Assembly (NCBI GenBank): GCA_947172415.1
Contig: OX359192.1
Location: forward strand, 5,458,501 to 5,522,500
Reading direction: 5' to 3'
DNA: 64,000 nt
DNA from: Chondrosia reniformis
Taxonomy: Eukaryota; Porifera; Demospongiae; Chondrillida; Chondrillidae
The notes beneath the pieces are model-generated. The model was not told where the DNA came from and searched no databases. It saw nothing but the letters and a program-made list of their open reading frames with translations. The position numbers and the translations under genes are program-made. Below are positions 12,969 to 24,174 of the stretch, piece after piece. The stretch's first letter is position 1, and each line of letters begins with the position of its first letter.

Positions 12969-15900
12969 TTACGTGGTAGTTACAGTATTATATAACATTA
13001 AAAGCTGTACCATTCCTAAACTAACTTGACTCACTGTGTTGTCACAAAGAACAAATCTGTAGATGACATGGTCCAGTGACATGCTACCAACAATTTCTTT
13101 CTCCTAAGAAAGGTGCAGATTAGAATAGATTGATTACTAATTTGAGAGGACTACAAAACAAGTATTTCGAGTGTTTAGAAACTTGTGGGGCGCCAGGTGC
13201 CCCCATGCAAACTCAAACTACTTGTTGGTTCTTAGATATCCGGTTAACCGATTCCGGTCATTGCTTAATTGCCATCAATTTCAAGGCCATATCTCGTAGA
13301 AACATTTTTGTGCAAGCTTTATGTTACATAGTATTAGTATAGGTGGTTTTAAAATCCTTTTCATTCGTTCAATGTTCGATGTAAAGGAGGAGAAAGCTAA
13401 TTTAAGCTAGAAAACAAAAGCCAGCTGAGCGTCCGCCATTTTGGTCACAGATGTAAATATACAAGGTTACGAACAGGAAGCCATACGTTAACATAATATC
13501 TGAAAACAATATAGGGGCACAAGGCGCCCCAAATATAACAGTAATTCAAGTTAAAAACTTGTGGGGCTACTGCCCCCTGCATTCAAATTACTTGGTCACT
13601 TTGTGGGATTTTAGATAGTTGTAATCTTAACCACCATCATTTGCTAATACATATAAATGACACTTGCATATGAACCTGTATTATGTGTCTATCTATGAGA
13701 TGAGCGTAACAACCAAAAGTAAGAATGAAAATAATACAGGAGACAAATCTAGATTCTTATAACATTTTCATCCATGCATACAGTATACTTGAACAATACA
13801 CACACCAGTGTATTACCTGAAGTGAGTAGCATTTGACACTGCCATCCATGCATGCACATATTAAATGGGAATTCTCAATTAAAGCAGCCTGGTTGATGGC
13901 AGTGTTGCATATTTTCATGCTATACAAAGTAACTTTATCCTGCAGCAAAGAAATAGTGGGAGTATGTTATACAAAAGTACAATTAATTATAGTGACGACT
14001 AAACTGTATATGTAACTGTTAAATCATATTTCATAATATCAAAGAAAACATATGCATATTAGTGAAACAATATATGGATGATATGAGTATATACTAGAGA
14101 ACAATAAAAATTTTCTACAAAAATAGTGAAGATGTAGGGATGGCACAAAAAGCACAGAAACAAGAAAGGGATGTTAGCTACACAGTGAAGCATTAGCTAT
14201 ATATGCATGAATCATACAACACCATTGCTTGTAGGATTCATGCATAGCTAATGCTTCACTGTGTAACATTCCTTTCTTGTTTCTGTGCTTTTTATGCCAT
14301 CCCTACATCTTCACTATTTTTGTAGAAAATTTTTATTGTTCTCTAGTTTTTGTACTTTTTATGGAGCATAAGCTAGGAATTCGTTGTATTTTAAACCACT
14401 TTGGTTTCACAATCTTCAACTAAATATGACGTCATTAAAATGGCAAATTTATTGAAGCCTTGACTCTTGGGCCACGAAAACCGTCATGCACAATAATAAA
14501 GTAATCGCTCTCGCTTCTACAAAAGAATACAGCGCTGAAAATTTAGAGTATTTTCACTTTAGAAGTAGTCCAAAAGCTTGTTTCCTTTTTTAGTTATAGC
14601 AAGCGAAGAAGATGAAGAAGAAGACGAAAATTGGAATTTTTAAAGTTTATTATTTTGCCAGCGGGACATATTCGCTTGTCTTTAAGGTCTATTTAGAGTA
14701 TGTATATAGTATATTTAGCTATACATAGCCTTGTTTTGTTGATTTTCGGCCTATTTCGGAATTTTACTCCTATACCGATGTATGGGGAAAACAAAAAAAA
14801 CGCGTACTCCTTGATATAGAATAATGGATGATTATTAAACCAAGGAGAGCGACACCCTATGCTACAGCTTGCAATGTCTTCACTTGTGTTTCACCCTTGC
14901 ATATACTAACTATTTTGTGCTTATTGTAATTGGGTGCTTCATGATCAGCCAGGGATTATATATCCAGCCTAGTTCCTGCTGGAGTGACCATCTATATAAT
15001 TACATCATAAATCAGGGTGGGTCATTGGCCACCATCATTCATTTGATGGTGATAATTTGTGGTTTTGACAATCACTTTGATTACTAATAGATTTCCCAAG
15101 ACTCCCATGGCTGGATGGATGATGAATAAATAATTTCAGTGTGGGCTGCCACCCCCATTGAATTATCAATTGCTGACAATCTAACTCCATATATACAAAT
15201 TTGCCTTCTTCCAGTTTTAAAATAAGCAGACAAGAATGTTTTCAGTCTAAACTGAGGGGAACTTTCTAAAAACAGATAGCCCTCTGAATCATGCAGAGCC
15301 TCACATGGAAGTTCAGTGATCATGTATATATGACATACAATTAGTGACAAAATTAGATGAGACTGACTTACTTTCAAGTTGTGTATGAAGACCTCTCCAG
15401 TGGAAGTACTTGATACTAACTTATCATTGTCATACATCTAATGGGAATAATCAAACATGAAAAAATGAGCTATGTAGATTTCACATTTTTATTAGCAGAA
15501 ATGCTACTAATGCATACATGGAAATATACATCTTTTGGATGGTTCATCTTTTGATTCTTGAAGCATCTAAAGATGCAGTTTAGTAAATCGTTTGTCACAT
15601 AAAAAAAACATTATTACAGTGAATAATGCAATTATATGGAATACCTGGAGAGATAAGACAGGGTCCCTGACGTCAGTGATTTCAATTGGAAGATCCAAAA
15701 CTCGTTTTTCATGGTTGATCAGGTTCTATAGATTATGTACATATACTGTATTATAGTCATTAACTTTTAGAAACAACTGTTGGCAGTAGCCTATATAAGT
15801 ATGTACGTATGATTATTTTTTACCTTAGTGTCACAATATATGAGACTTCGAGGACCTTTAGAAGATGCTAATGCAAAGTAATCACTGTTCCCATCCATAT

Positions 15901-18166
15901 AAGATACTGCTGCATCCGATTCAAAACAACACACCTCGTAAGGAACCTATTGTATACATGTGTACATATTATGCATTGAGACTTCTGATCTTCTTTAGTG
16001 GGTATATGCATACATATGTGAGTACCACCAGTAAAAATCGTAGAAAACCACAGTAATTTATTGAAAAAATGGCTGTCATATAGCTATATATATATAATTC
16101 AGTAGAGTTTGTGCGTTTGTTTGTTTGTTACTGCTATACTCCGTCATTTCTGGACAAAATGCAGTCTAACTCTCACGGATTATGGAGTATCACTTGGAAA
16201 GTGACCTGCCGTATTTCGTTTACGAAAATTCACTGTGCAGAGAAGAGTGTCCAGTCTCAAATTCCCGCAGCAAGACGCCATGTTTTATCGTAAAGATGCC
16301 ATTTTTTATCATTGTTCGTAACCATGTAAATACTTCCATGCTGTGCATTTTAATAGTTGTGATGTGGAAGTCACTTGCATGCGTGGGAGACACCAGCGTG
16401 CAACGCGCCGCATGCTAGTTATACAATAAAAATGCATATCGTACAATATTCTTGATTGACCATATCTCCTTTGTAAAGAAGAGAATTTCACTTAAACTTG
16501 GTACATGGGTTCTCTAAGGGCCATATAGACATTTGCTGGAAAAAAATTGGCTGGGCTGCCATTTCTGGGATTTCTACCGGTGGTACTCACATATATCATT
16601 AATATATGATAATTTACCCACAAAACGTAACTTTTGTCTTAAAGCCTCAAGTCAAAATAATGACCTGTTTGGAGAGATACTACTAGTATGCAATATTATA
16701 TGTTAATACTAGCATTGATGAAAACATTAAACCTTCACAATTATCATAAATATTAATTACAGGTGGGCCGACCTTCAGTACCACCTTTCTGATTTCCCTG
16801 ACACAACTTCCACCCTCAAATATAGCCATCGATTTCTCTTAAAATACATCTTTTTATTAAAAATAATATATAGTCTATTAGAAAACCATTGAAGTGTCAT
16901 AAACTGACCTCATCCAGATAATTATTCTTTATGTGGAAGATCTGAATAAAACCGTCTAAAAGACCAACCACCACAAAACTTGCCAAACATTTCAATGATG
17001 TGACTCTACATCTGGTCTTTCTCACTAACGGTTTCTCAAGCAAGTTTTCAGACTAAAAGAGATTGGTCCAAATATGGATTCAAGCAACCTTCCAGATTAA
17101 CGACATTTCACCACACTAACACTTACCAGGTTTGTGTATAGAATCCGACAATCATTTCCACCTGATATCAAGTAAGTTGTAGCCGCATTTTGGACTACCT
17201 ATTTGTGTATATACATATGCATGCCATCACACTCTATTGTACGGGTCTTATAGCCATGCAGAGACACTCACATCTAATGCTGTGACAGCCATTTTATGCA
17301 AACTAAATTTAGTGACAAAGTGGCCGGACTAAAGGAACATAATTTTGAAGCACAACATTAAATTTAATTGAAAAAAGTACAAAAACAACACTTACTGGAA
17401 TTTTAAATATGTTACAGGACCTGTCTTGTGAGCATGATATTACAAAATTCTTAATCGTCTAAAAGTAAATTGCACATATCAAGTATTGTTAATAAATTCA
17501 TGGTTGGCAGCTAATACTGATTGTAAGGGTTAACCTTCAGTCCCAGGACTGAGTCCCTGTGTTTTGGCTGGTAAATCCTTCTGTTGATATCCTTAACTGA
17601 AGCAGTAGTAATACATACATAAATACAACTATCAGAATACAGTCTCAGCAAATAAGATTGTAAAGCTAACCTAAATTAGGCTGAGTCTCCAGAACCGTTG
17701 CTGGTAGCATGGTCATCGTTACTGAGGAGGATCCTTGTGGGTTTGTGGTGGCACTCGCTTGGCAGTAGCTTGGGTGAGTAGAGGAGTGACCTCTCACTGC
17801 AATTGGGATAGGTGGCTTCTTTTGGGCTAGCTGGTAGGGGCCAGGATTTGTTACCAATATTCTTGGAAAGTGGTGAATGGTCCTCATTGACCCAGCAGAT
17901 GGCGAGGGTGCAGTAATGGGGGCAGGTTGTAGCTGAATGGGGGAGGGGTCACATTCCCTTGCTAGCTGTTTTGGTAAGGCAGGTGGTGATATAGATTGTT
18001 CAGGTGTGCCAGTAGTGTGTGCTGCCTGAGTTTCAGCATTACCACTGGCAGCGGCTGATGCATCGTCTTGTAATAGTGGCTCAGGGGCAATACTTCCTAT
18101 ATACACATATGTATGCATGCATACATTAGAGCTTGAAAGGTTGATATTCTGCTTTCCAGAAGTCAT
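12969..18166 (-). CDS. WD40-repeat protein with Pro/Ser-rich N-terminus, 13 exons
   Basis: Exons in transcript order: 17671..18166, 17535..17596, 17396..17458, 17272..17328, 17127..17198, 16909..17052, 16773..16835, 15824..15946, 15645..15725, 15372..15437, 15186..15299, 13817..13939, 12969..13103, giving 532 aa. The first 165 residues are low-complexity and rich in Pro, Ser and Ala. Short exons then encode WD40-type strands: FVISCSQDRSCNIFKI, YLISGGNDCRILYTNL, FVVVGLLDGFIQIFHI, LVSSTSTGEVFIHNLK, LICACMDGSVKCYSLQ. This suggests a single beta-propeller scaffold. I do not recognise the orthologue. Exon 11 is the weakest: it could instead begin at an internal acceptor (CCCCTCAG) in the same frame. 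The first exon reads through a possible 28-nt GT...AG segment that I kept as coding. Confidence 0.7.
13170..13596 (+). repeat. Dispersed repeat copy A (empty-site copy)
   Basis: The segment starting GTGGGGCGCCAGGTGCCCCC and continuing past a CGTCCGCCATTTTGG word matches the reverse strand of 34985-35760 over most of its length. Copy B there has an inserted element that copy A lacks. A second partial start, GTGGGGCTACTGCCCCC, occurs at 13558 in direct orientation. It lies between exons 12 and 13 of the WD40 gene. Confidence 0.7.
14092..14346. mobile_element. Foldback MITE, arms about 115 bp
   Basis: Left arm (about 14092-14213) beginning CTAGAGAACAATAAAAATTT is the inverted complement of the right arm (about 14235-14346), which ends GTTCTCTAG. 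The loop is about 20 nt and divergence between the arms is low. It sits in an intron of the WD40 gene. No target-site duplication is certain. Confidence 0.85.
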
Positions 18167-19642
18167 TTTAATTTAACAGAAATGAAACTAGAGACATTTT
18201 ATATAATATTGATAATCACTCAAGTTCAAATCATATAAAGTGAACATAGCTGTTGATAAACAAACATCAAAAATATGCAATTCATACACTAGTAAAACTT
18301 ATATACAAATGGGTAGTACTATCCCAATGCAAAGATGGCAAAAACCTATTCAAGAGTACATAAGAGATAAAAGTGTTCAACTGTGTATCCGTATATCGTA
18401 CGGCATTTTCCAAAAATGATGTATTAACATGTTACAAATAGGCATTGTAACTATATTACATAAAGGCAATATCAATACACACGAATTTGATGGTGAACAC
18501 ACTACACTGGTAAGCAGAGCCCAGTTGCCCTCCTCATCAGGCCCTGAATGAGGAACTACTACAGCATCACCATCTCACTCTGTATGAATGACTCTCAATG
18601 TCTCACAGTTTCCAGTAACACCAATATCAGTTGGAATGGAAGTCCATGCACAGTCAGCTTGCCCTATGTACGAGGTGCATGTGGCAGAGTCTGTAAGGAG
18701 GATTCCGAGTCCCTGGAAGATTTATGTCTGTTTCACACCTTTCACCACCATCAGTCAGTCTATATCAAGACTGCAGGACACTCACACCTGATTATACGTA
18801 ATCGAGTGGGTGTCATATGCATGCAGGAGTCAGTGTGCCAACTGTCAAGTTTCATAGGCAAGACAGACAGGTCGAAGGCTCCAGCAACACTTAGATGAAC
18901 ACAAGAGAGCAGTAAGGCAGGCAAATTTTAATTTGTCTGTACTAGCGGAGCACACCTGGACACATGCAGGGACATGCTATTGACTGGTGGAGAGCCCAGA
19001 CCCTGGCAAACCCTTCTAACTACCTGTCCAGGATGACTCAGGAGGCCTTCTTCATACGTACCACTCCTGACATACTTAATAAGGACTTGTGAGACATTGC
19101 CTTCAGAGTACGATGGCTTACCAACTTGGAGATAGTAGGTTTAGAACAACCTGACATTTTATGTTACTAATTTTAACTCCATTCTTACATCATACAACTC
19201 ATGTCATGTTTACCCATTCACCCCATTATTCTGCCAGTATTGTACTTAAGCTGCCGAAACATCTACTAATTTGAAGTGTGTTCAGTTTTGGGTTAGTGTA
19301 ATTGTAGAGTAAAATTCATTATGAATCTTCTACCCATCCAGGAGTTATTAATATTAATAATGCCTGAAGATATGCAGTTGCACACTATCTTGACCTGTTC
19401 TATAGTTATTACATAGGTAGACTCTCCAGTAACACACAATATATTTATATACACAATAATATGAGACTACTTGTAGCACAGAAATATGAGAGCAACCTTG
19501 TTATCACTAGGTTACCATAGCAACCAATATTATCTAACAGGGACTTTGACACTCACCAAAGATAAATATCCTTTCTTTGCTGTTCAACTCTTCCCATTCA
19601 TTTATAGCCTACATTGTGAACATGTAACAGTGACCTCAATAA
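18167..19642. other. Intergenic region with Penelope-like debris
   Basis: 1.5 kb between two minus-strand genes. It contains the GIY-YIG fragment listed separately and should include the promoter of the WD40 gene near 18170-18400. I see no other intact ORF. Confidence 0.5.
18780..19095 (+). pseudogene. Penelope-like element fragment, GIY-YIG endonuclease C-terminus
   Basis: Reading across frames gives FIGKTDRS, then RRLQQHLDEHKRAV and LSVLAEHTWTHAG, then YLSRMTQEAFFIRTTPDILN. This order matches the GIY-YIG endonuclease and C-terminal tail of Penelope-like retroelements (IG-T-R, L--R--EHK, LAEH, EA--I--T---LN). Frameshifts and stops make it a dead relic. Confidence 0.75.
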
Positions 19643-21103
19643 TTAATCATATGTATCTGTATGGACCTGCTGTATTTCCTTCTGAACTGTGCTCAGTTGT
19701 GTTTGCAATTCCTTCAGCTGCAGTTTTTTCTCCTGTATGGTAGAAGCCTATACAGGGTTAAATTCCTAATTACTTTTGAACACTTCCTGGGTGCATGTGA
19801 ACCTCCTCACCACTTCCTGTTTTCTTCTTGTTATCTTGCTCAACCCATCTTCTGGTTCTGGGCTTTGCTTTTCCTCAGCAGCTGGTGCAAAGTAGGTGCC
19901 TTCGGGTGGAGGCTTACCCACAGGAAGACGGCTTAAATCTACCTGTATCTTTCTTGTTTCATTAAAATGCTCCTGGCACAATCGCTTTTCAGGCAAGCTA
20001 GGCTGACTGCACTGTCGCCCTTCGAGATCTTTATGCTTACAACATGTGCCCTTGCTCTTAACCAAGCTGTCTTCTGTGTCACTGAGGTCTTCACACTCTT
20101 CTGATGAAACGAGATTTACTGTTCCACTGGAATGTTTAACATCCATTTCAGATGTATCTATATCTTGGATCTGTTCATCTTTACTGGCAGTGTCACTGGC
20201 TTCATTGGTATCATCAGCAGTATCAAAGGTGTCCATGTACTTGATTGTCTGACTCCCCATAGAGGTCACTGCGTGTGGCCCTTGTGTGTCACTTGGTTGC
20301 AATGAGGAATTAATCGATACTATTAGCCTATCTAAATTCATTCCTTCAGACTTCTCATTATTAGCTGAAGATTTCTCAGCTTTAGGAGGGATTGAATTAG
20401 CTTTAGGAGAGATTGGATTAGCTTTAGGAGAGATTGGATTAGCTTTAGGAGAAAATGGATCAGCTTTAGGAGAAAATGGATCAGTTTTAGGAGAGAGTGG
20501 ATTAGCTTTAGGGGAGATTGGGGTTTCCCGTTTTGGAGCTAGCTTAAAATACTTTTCGTTGTCTGAATCTGTGCTAAAGCTTCTCCTAGCTCCTCCTGGT
20601 TTCTTCGCCTTTGGGATCTCTAACGAAGCCTTCCTTTCTCGCTTCCGAGTCCCGTCTATCACCGATGGGCTCTCTGGAGGTGACTTCGTAGTTGTGCTCT
20701 TGGGAGTCTTATTGAAAAGGAAGTTTCTTTGTGTTGTAGCTCCCAACTCTTTCATCATGCGTTCAGTGGAATTAAGTGGCGCCGGTTTGGCGGCTGGTTT
20801 CAAGGAAACTGATTTGGGTTGTTTCTGACCCAATTTTGTATATTCCACATTTCCATCTTGATACTGTTTTCTTAGTGCAGCCTTCACTGATAACTCCCCT
20901 TCGCCACGAGCACGCATAGTGGCCTCGAAATCCGTCCGACCTTTCTCTCTCTTGCTCTTAATTGGTTTATATTTAGTAATATGTTGAGCAGTATTTCCAT
21001 TGTCTCTAGTTATTCCTTTCTTATTAGGTGAGATGCCATGTCTAGATTTAGGATCAGTGTACTTCGCATGTATTCCGAACTGCGAATGATCTGACGACGA
21101 CAT
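19643..21103 (-). CDS. Disordered SPK-rich protein with Cys/His motif and C-terminal coiled coil
   Basis: Two coding exons, 19811..21103 and 19643..19732, give 460 aa. I start at ATG 21103 because the triplets just upstream fall in a 5'UTR intron ending CTTGTATAG. The middle carries about nine ISPKANP-type octapeptide repeats (phosphorylatable SPK) within a basic, Ser/Pro-rich region. A compact motif follows, CCKHKDLEGRQCSQPSLP then KRLCQEHF, similar in spacing to zf-C3Hc3H (KANSL2/INO80D type) Cys/His motifs. The last exon encodes a Leu/Gln heptad helix (LQLKELQTQLSTVQKEIQQ). If the donor at 19810 is not used, the frame instead continues to a TAG at 19766. Nuclear or chromatin localisation is an inference; the protein is not recognised. 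Confidence 0.75.
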
Positions 21104-22740
21104 ACTATACAAGGAGATAAGTCAGTTCATAGTTAAAAAGATTTTCTTACAACTGCATCATAGGCTAACCTGAGTCAATCGTCCTGTGCTCACAATCTGA
21201 TCTCCAACTGTTGCTTCTAGTCGTTTTCTGCTCCTAAAATGGGAATCGCACCTTTTATATCGCTTCGATGACCTTCGGCAGCCGTTGACGTGGCAGAATC
21301 ATCCAATCAATTCTTTTGAATACCGCCCCTGCTAGCTAGGGGGTGGGTAGTACGTAACAAAAACGCTAAACAAAAGGCCGTTGTGTTATGCAAACCACGT
21401 GGTAGCACCCACTAATGACACAAGCAGTCAAAAATGCAAATTTATATATATGTACCAACCGATCTAACAAAATCTTAACCTGCCCACTTGTTAAGTGAAA
21501 CTTTTTAGGCACCTAAGATCTCTTCATGCAAAAAAGCTGAAAAGTTTTATAAATAACTGGGCCATGGCTTAAATGTAAGAGAAAAATTCTGGTGATCTGG
21601 CATAACTGAAATGACATAGGTGTGGAATAGCATAAGAAGCCACTTCACTTGAAGAAGTGATTATATCACACAGTTTATAGACTAATATACTTGATGCATG
21701 AAGACAGCAAAAAGCACCTCTTTCTACATATATATAAATTTCAATTTTAGAAGCCTTAGAGATGACATTTAAGCCTAATTAAGTGTTACTTGCCTTGCAG
21801 ATGATATATATTTACTAGCCTATAATTAAATTAAATGTTACTTCCCTTACAGATGAAATTTAATTAATGTTACTTGTTCAGCAAAATGAAAAGCAAATTT
21901 GGCCTTTTCAATGTATATACACACTTAGGTCAGCCTACAGTCAATAATAAAGGATTAATAAGACTACAATTATTACAAAATCAACTAGTGAAAAGGTTTA
22001 ATAAATAGTACAGGGGAGAATCTTTCAGGCTAAATCAAAATCATAATGAGATCATTAGAAAAGAAAGGATGTTTGAAAAACAACAGGATGAGCTTGGAAG
22101 TGGAAATTCATTCTGGTGTTTCTGGAATTACTGAAAGTGATTCAGACAAACTTGAACAATCATGGCTGTTGGCTATATATGATAAGAAAGATAAAGGTTC
22201 AAGTAAGAAATAATTCAAGTATGCAATATTTGATGTTTTTAGGGAAAACCAGCAGATTTTGAACTTTTTAGTATAAATGTATTACAACTTCAACTTGCAA
22301 TACAATCTCTCACTATAATCACTACTCCATGTGTGAATGTAGCCTGAGCTGTTACCATGGTAACATAAACACACTAGTGGTGATTATCAAGGGTTAGACA
22401 TATAAATATCAACACTTTACAAAAAACAAAGATGTGATAAATGACACTGTATCTAGATGTTGTGTTTCCCTGAAGCCTAATCATGACTGAGTTCAGACAT
22501 ATCTCATTTGTAAAAGCAACCCTCTTTATTAGAGAAAATGGACATTAGAGCAATTAAATTAGTAGAAAGGAAACAAAATCTTCAAAGAGGATACATACAT
22601 ACAAAAATGTTTACAAACAATCATTTTTTGACCTTTTCCTCTCAACATTGCTGAACTAAAATAAAAGTAAAGCTTCAGTATTCAAGGCCTTCAACAGCTA
22701 GTAATTGTGAATAAGAAAAAGCTACAAGTCCACACTCATA

Positions 22741-22943
22741 CTTTGGCCAATTTGCTTAATAGCAGGGATGACAGACAAAATACGGCCATCTTATTCAATG
22801 TTGTTTACCAGATTCCTTACTCTGTATGTCCTACAGTATACACTGGAGAGGCAGGAAAGATGTTGAAGATCAAGATGGCAGACCACAAACACATTCACTC
22901 CCTGAAAACCTGCCTCCCCAAACGTAGAACCAAGCCAGAATAG
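22741..22943 (+). pseudogene. Penelope-like GIY-YIG fragment
   Basis: A short open frame contains LFNVVYQIPYSVCPTVYTGE followed by AGKMLKIKMADHKHIHSL. This matches the start of a GIY-YIG nuclease domain (VVYxIPC--C---YxGxTG, then R--EHK). It is truncated on both sides. Confidence 0.7.
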
Positions 22944-23368
22944 TGAACAGGGAGAAAAGCTGGTAAAGAAAAAGAATCAAGGAGGCCCCAAAGATCCAAC
23001 AATTCAGGTTAGGTCATCAGGTTAGTTAGACCAAGACATTATCTAAGCAGTTTCCAGCAATACTTCTGCTTCTTCTCCTGGAAATGATGTAACCAATGAT
23101 ATCATCCAAAATGGAAGGAACCAATTCATATAAAAGTTCTCTTTGGACCAATTTCAGTCACTGAAGCAATTTACATAACTATTTACACATCTAGAGATGC
23201 AGGTGGTTATTGTCTTCCAATTGTAAGATGTTTCCACCCAGAGCTAGGGTCTTGCAAATTAATAAATCAACAACGTGATTTTGGTTACATTCGACTATTT
23301 GCAGTCATTTATATACGCTTTTCTGAATGCCAAAATGAAATGTTTAGCTAAGTCAGTTAGCATCTCAG

Positions 23369-23805
23369 ACTCAGGAAGTAGGGTAATCAGGCTCAGGAAG
23401 TAATCAGGCTCAGGAAGTAATCAGGCTCAGGAAGTAGGGTAATCAGGCTCAGAAAGTAGGGTAATCTGGCTCAGGAAGTAGGGTAATCGGGCTCAGGAAG
23501 TAATCAGGCTCAGGAAGTAGGGTAATCAGGCTCAGGAAGTAGGGTAATCGGGCTCAGGAAGTAGGGTAATCAGGCTCAGGAAGTAGGGTAATCAGGCTCA
23601 GGAAGTAGGGTAATCGGGCTCAGGAAGTAGGGTAATCGGGCTCAGGAAGTAATCAGGCTCAGGAAGTAGGGTAATCAGGCTCAGGAAGTAGGGTAATCAG
23701 GCTCAGGAAGTAGGGTAATCAGGCTCAGGAAGTAGGGTAATCAGGCTCAGGAAGTAGGGTAATCAGGCTCAGGAAGTAGGGTAATCAGACTCAGGAAGTA
23801 GCCTA
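23369..23805. repeat. 22-bp minisatellite
   Basis: About 20 tandem units of CAGGCTCAGGAAGTAGGGTAAT. Several are shortened to CAGGCTCAGGAAGTAAT, and some carry a GGGCTC variant. It is intergenic. Confidence 0.95.
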
Positions 23806-24174
23806 CTGAATACTCTTGTATATCTAAACTAAAATTATATATAGTTAAAGTAGTCGTGAGTGCTAACGGATTACCAATTGCAATGTCTGGTCTGGACAAC
23901 CGACCCAAAAGGTACTGTGTATCTAAACTAACATGCTAGGTAGCTACAAATGGCATATCAATTATAAATAGTCAAACAGATATTGGGATACTTCAATCAA
24001 AAAAACACCACATCCATGCACTGCTCTCTGTCAGCTGATTATGCACTCCCAAGCATATACAGTACATGTATATGTAGGTACATACGTGTTCCTTACCACC
24101 AAGCAACAGTTAACTGAACCCATTAATAATAAGCCCAACTCGATGTTGACTTTAAAGTAAGCTAGTACAATTTT

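Larger units (their letters stand above)
21104..24174. other. Gene-poor intergenic region
   Basis: 3 kb between minus-strand genes. The first 200 bp probably hold the promoter and noncoding first exon of the 19643-21103 gene, with an exon-1 donor near 21173. The rest is AT-rich, with a Penelope-like relic at 22741-22943 and a minisatellite at 23369-23805. I found no protein-coding gene. Confidence 0.5.

Noticed and set aside
18084-18125. Possible 28-nt intron in the first WD40-gene exon (GTATGCATGC...TATATAG)
   Set aside because: Shorter than plausible for a spliceosomal intron and the frame is open through it; kept as coding but flagged.
20286-20828. 180-codon plus-strand frame rich in LALGEIG
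   Set aside because: Antisense of the SPK repeat region of the minus-strand gene; no start context or splice support.
21104-21112. Upstream start adding three residues (MYS) to the 19643-21103 gene
   Set aside because: The triplet is TTG, and it falls inside a likely 5'UTR intron ending TTGTATAG; the ATG at 21103 is preferred.
23369-23805. CRISPR-like array of short direct repeats
   Set aside because: Units are contiguous with no unique spacers; the genome is animal, so this is a minisatellite. The same applies to the other arrays.
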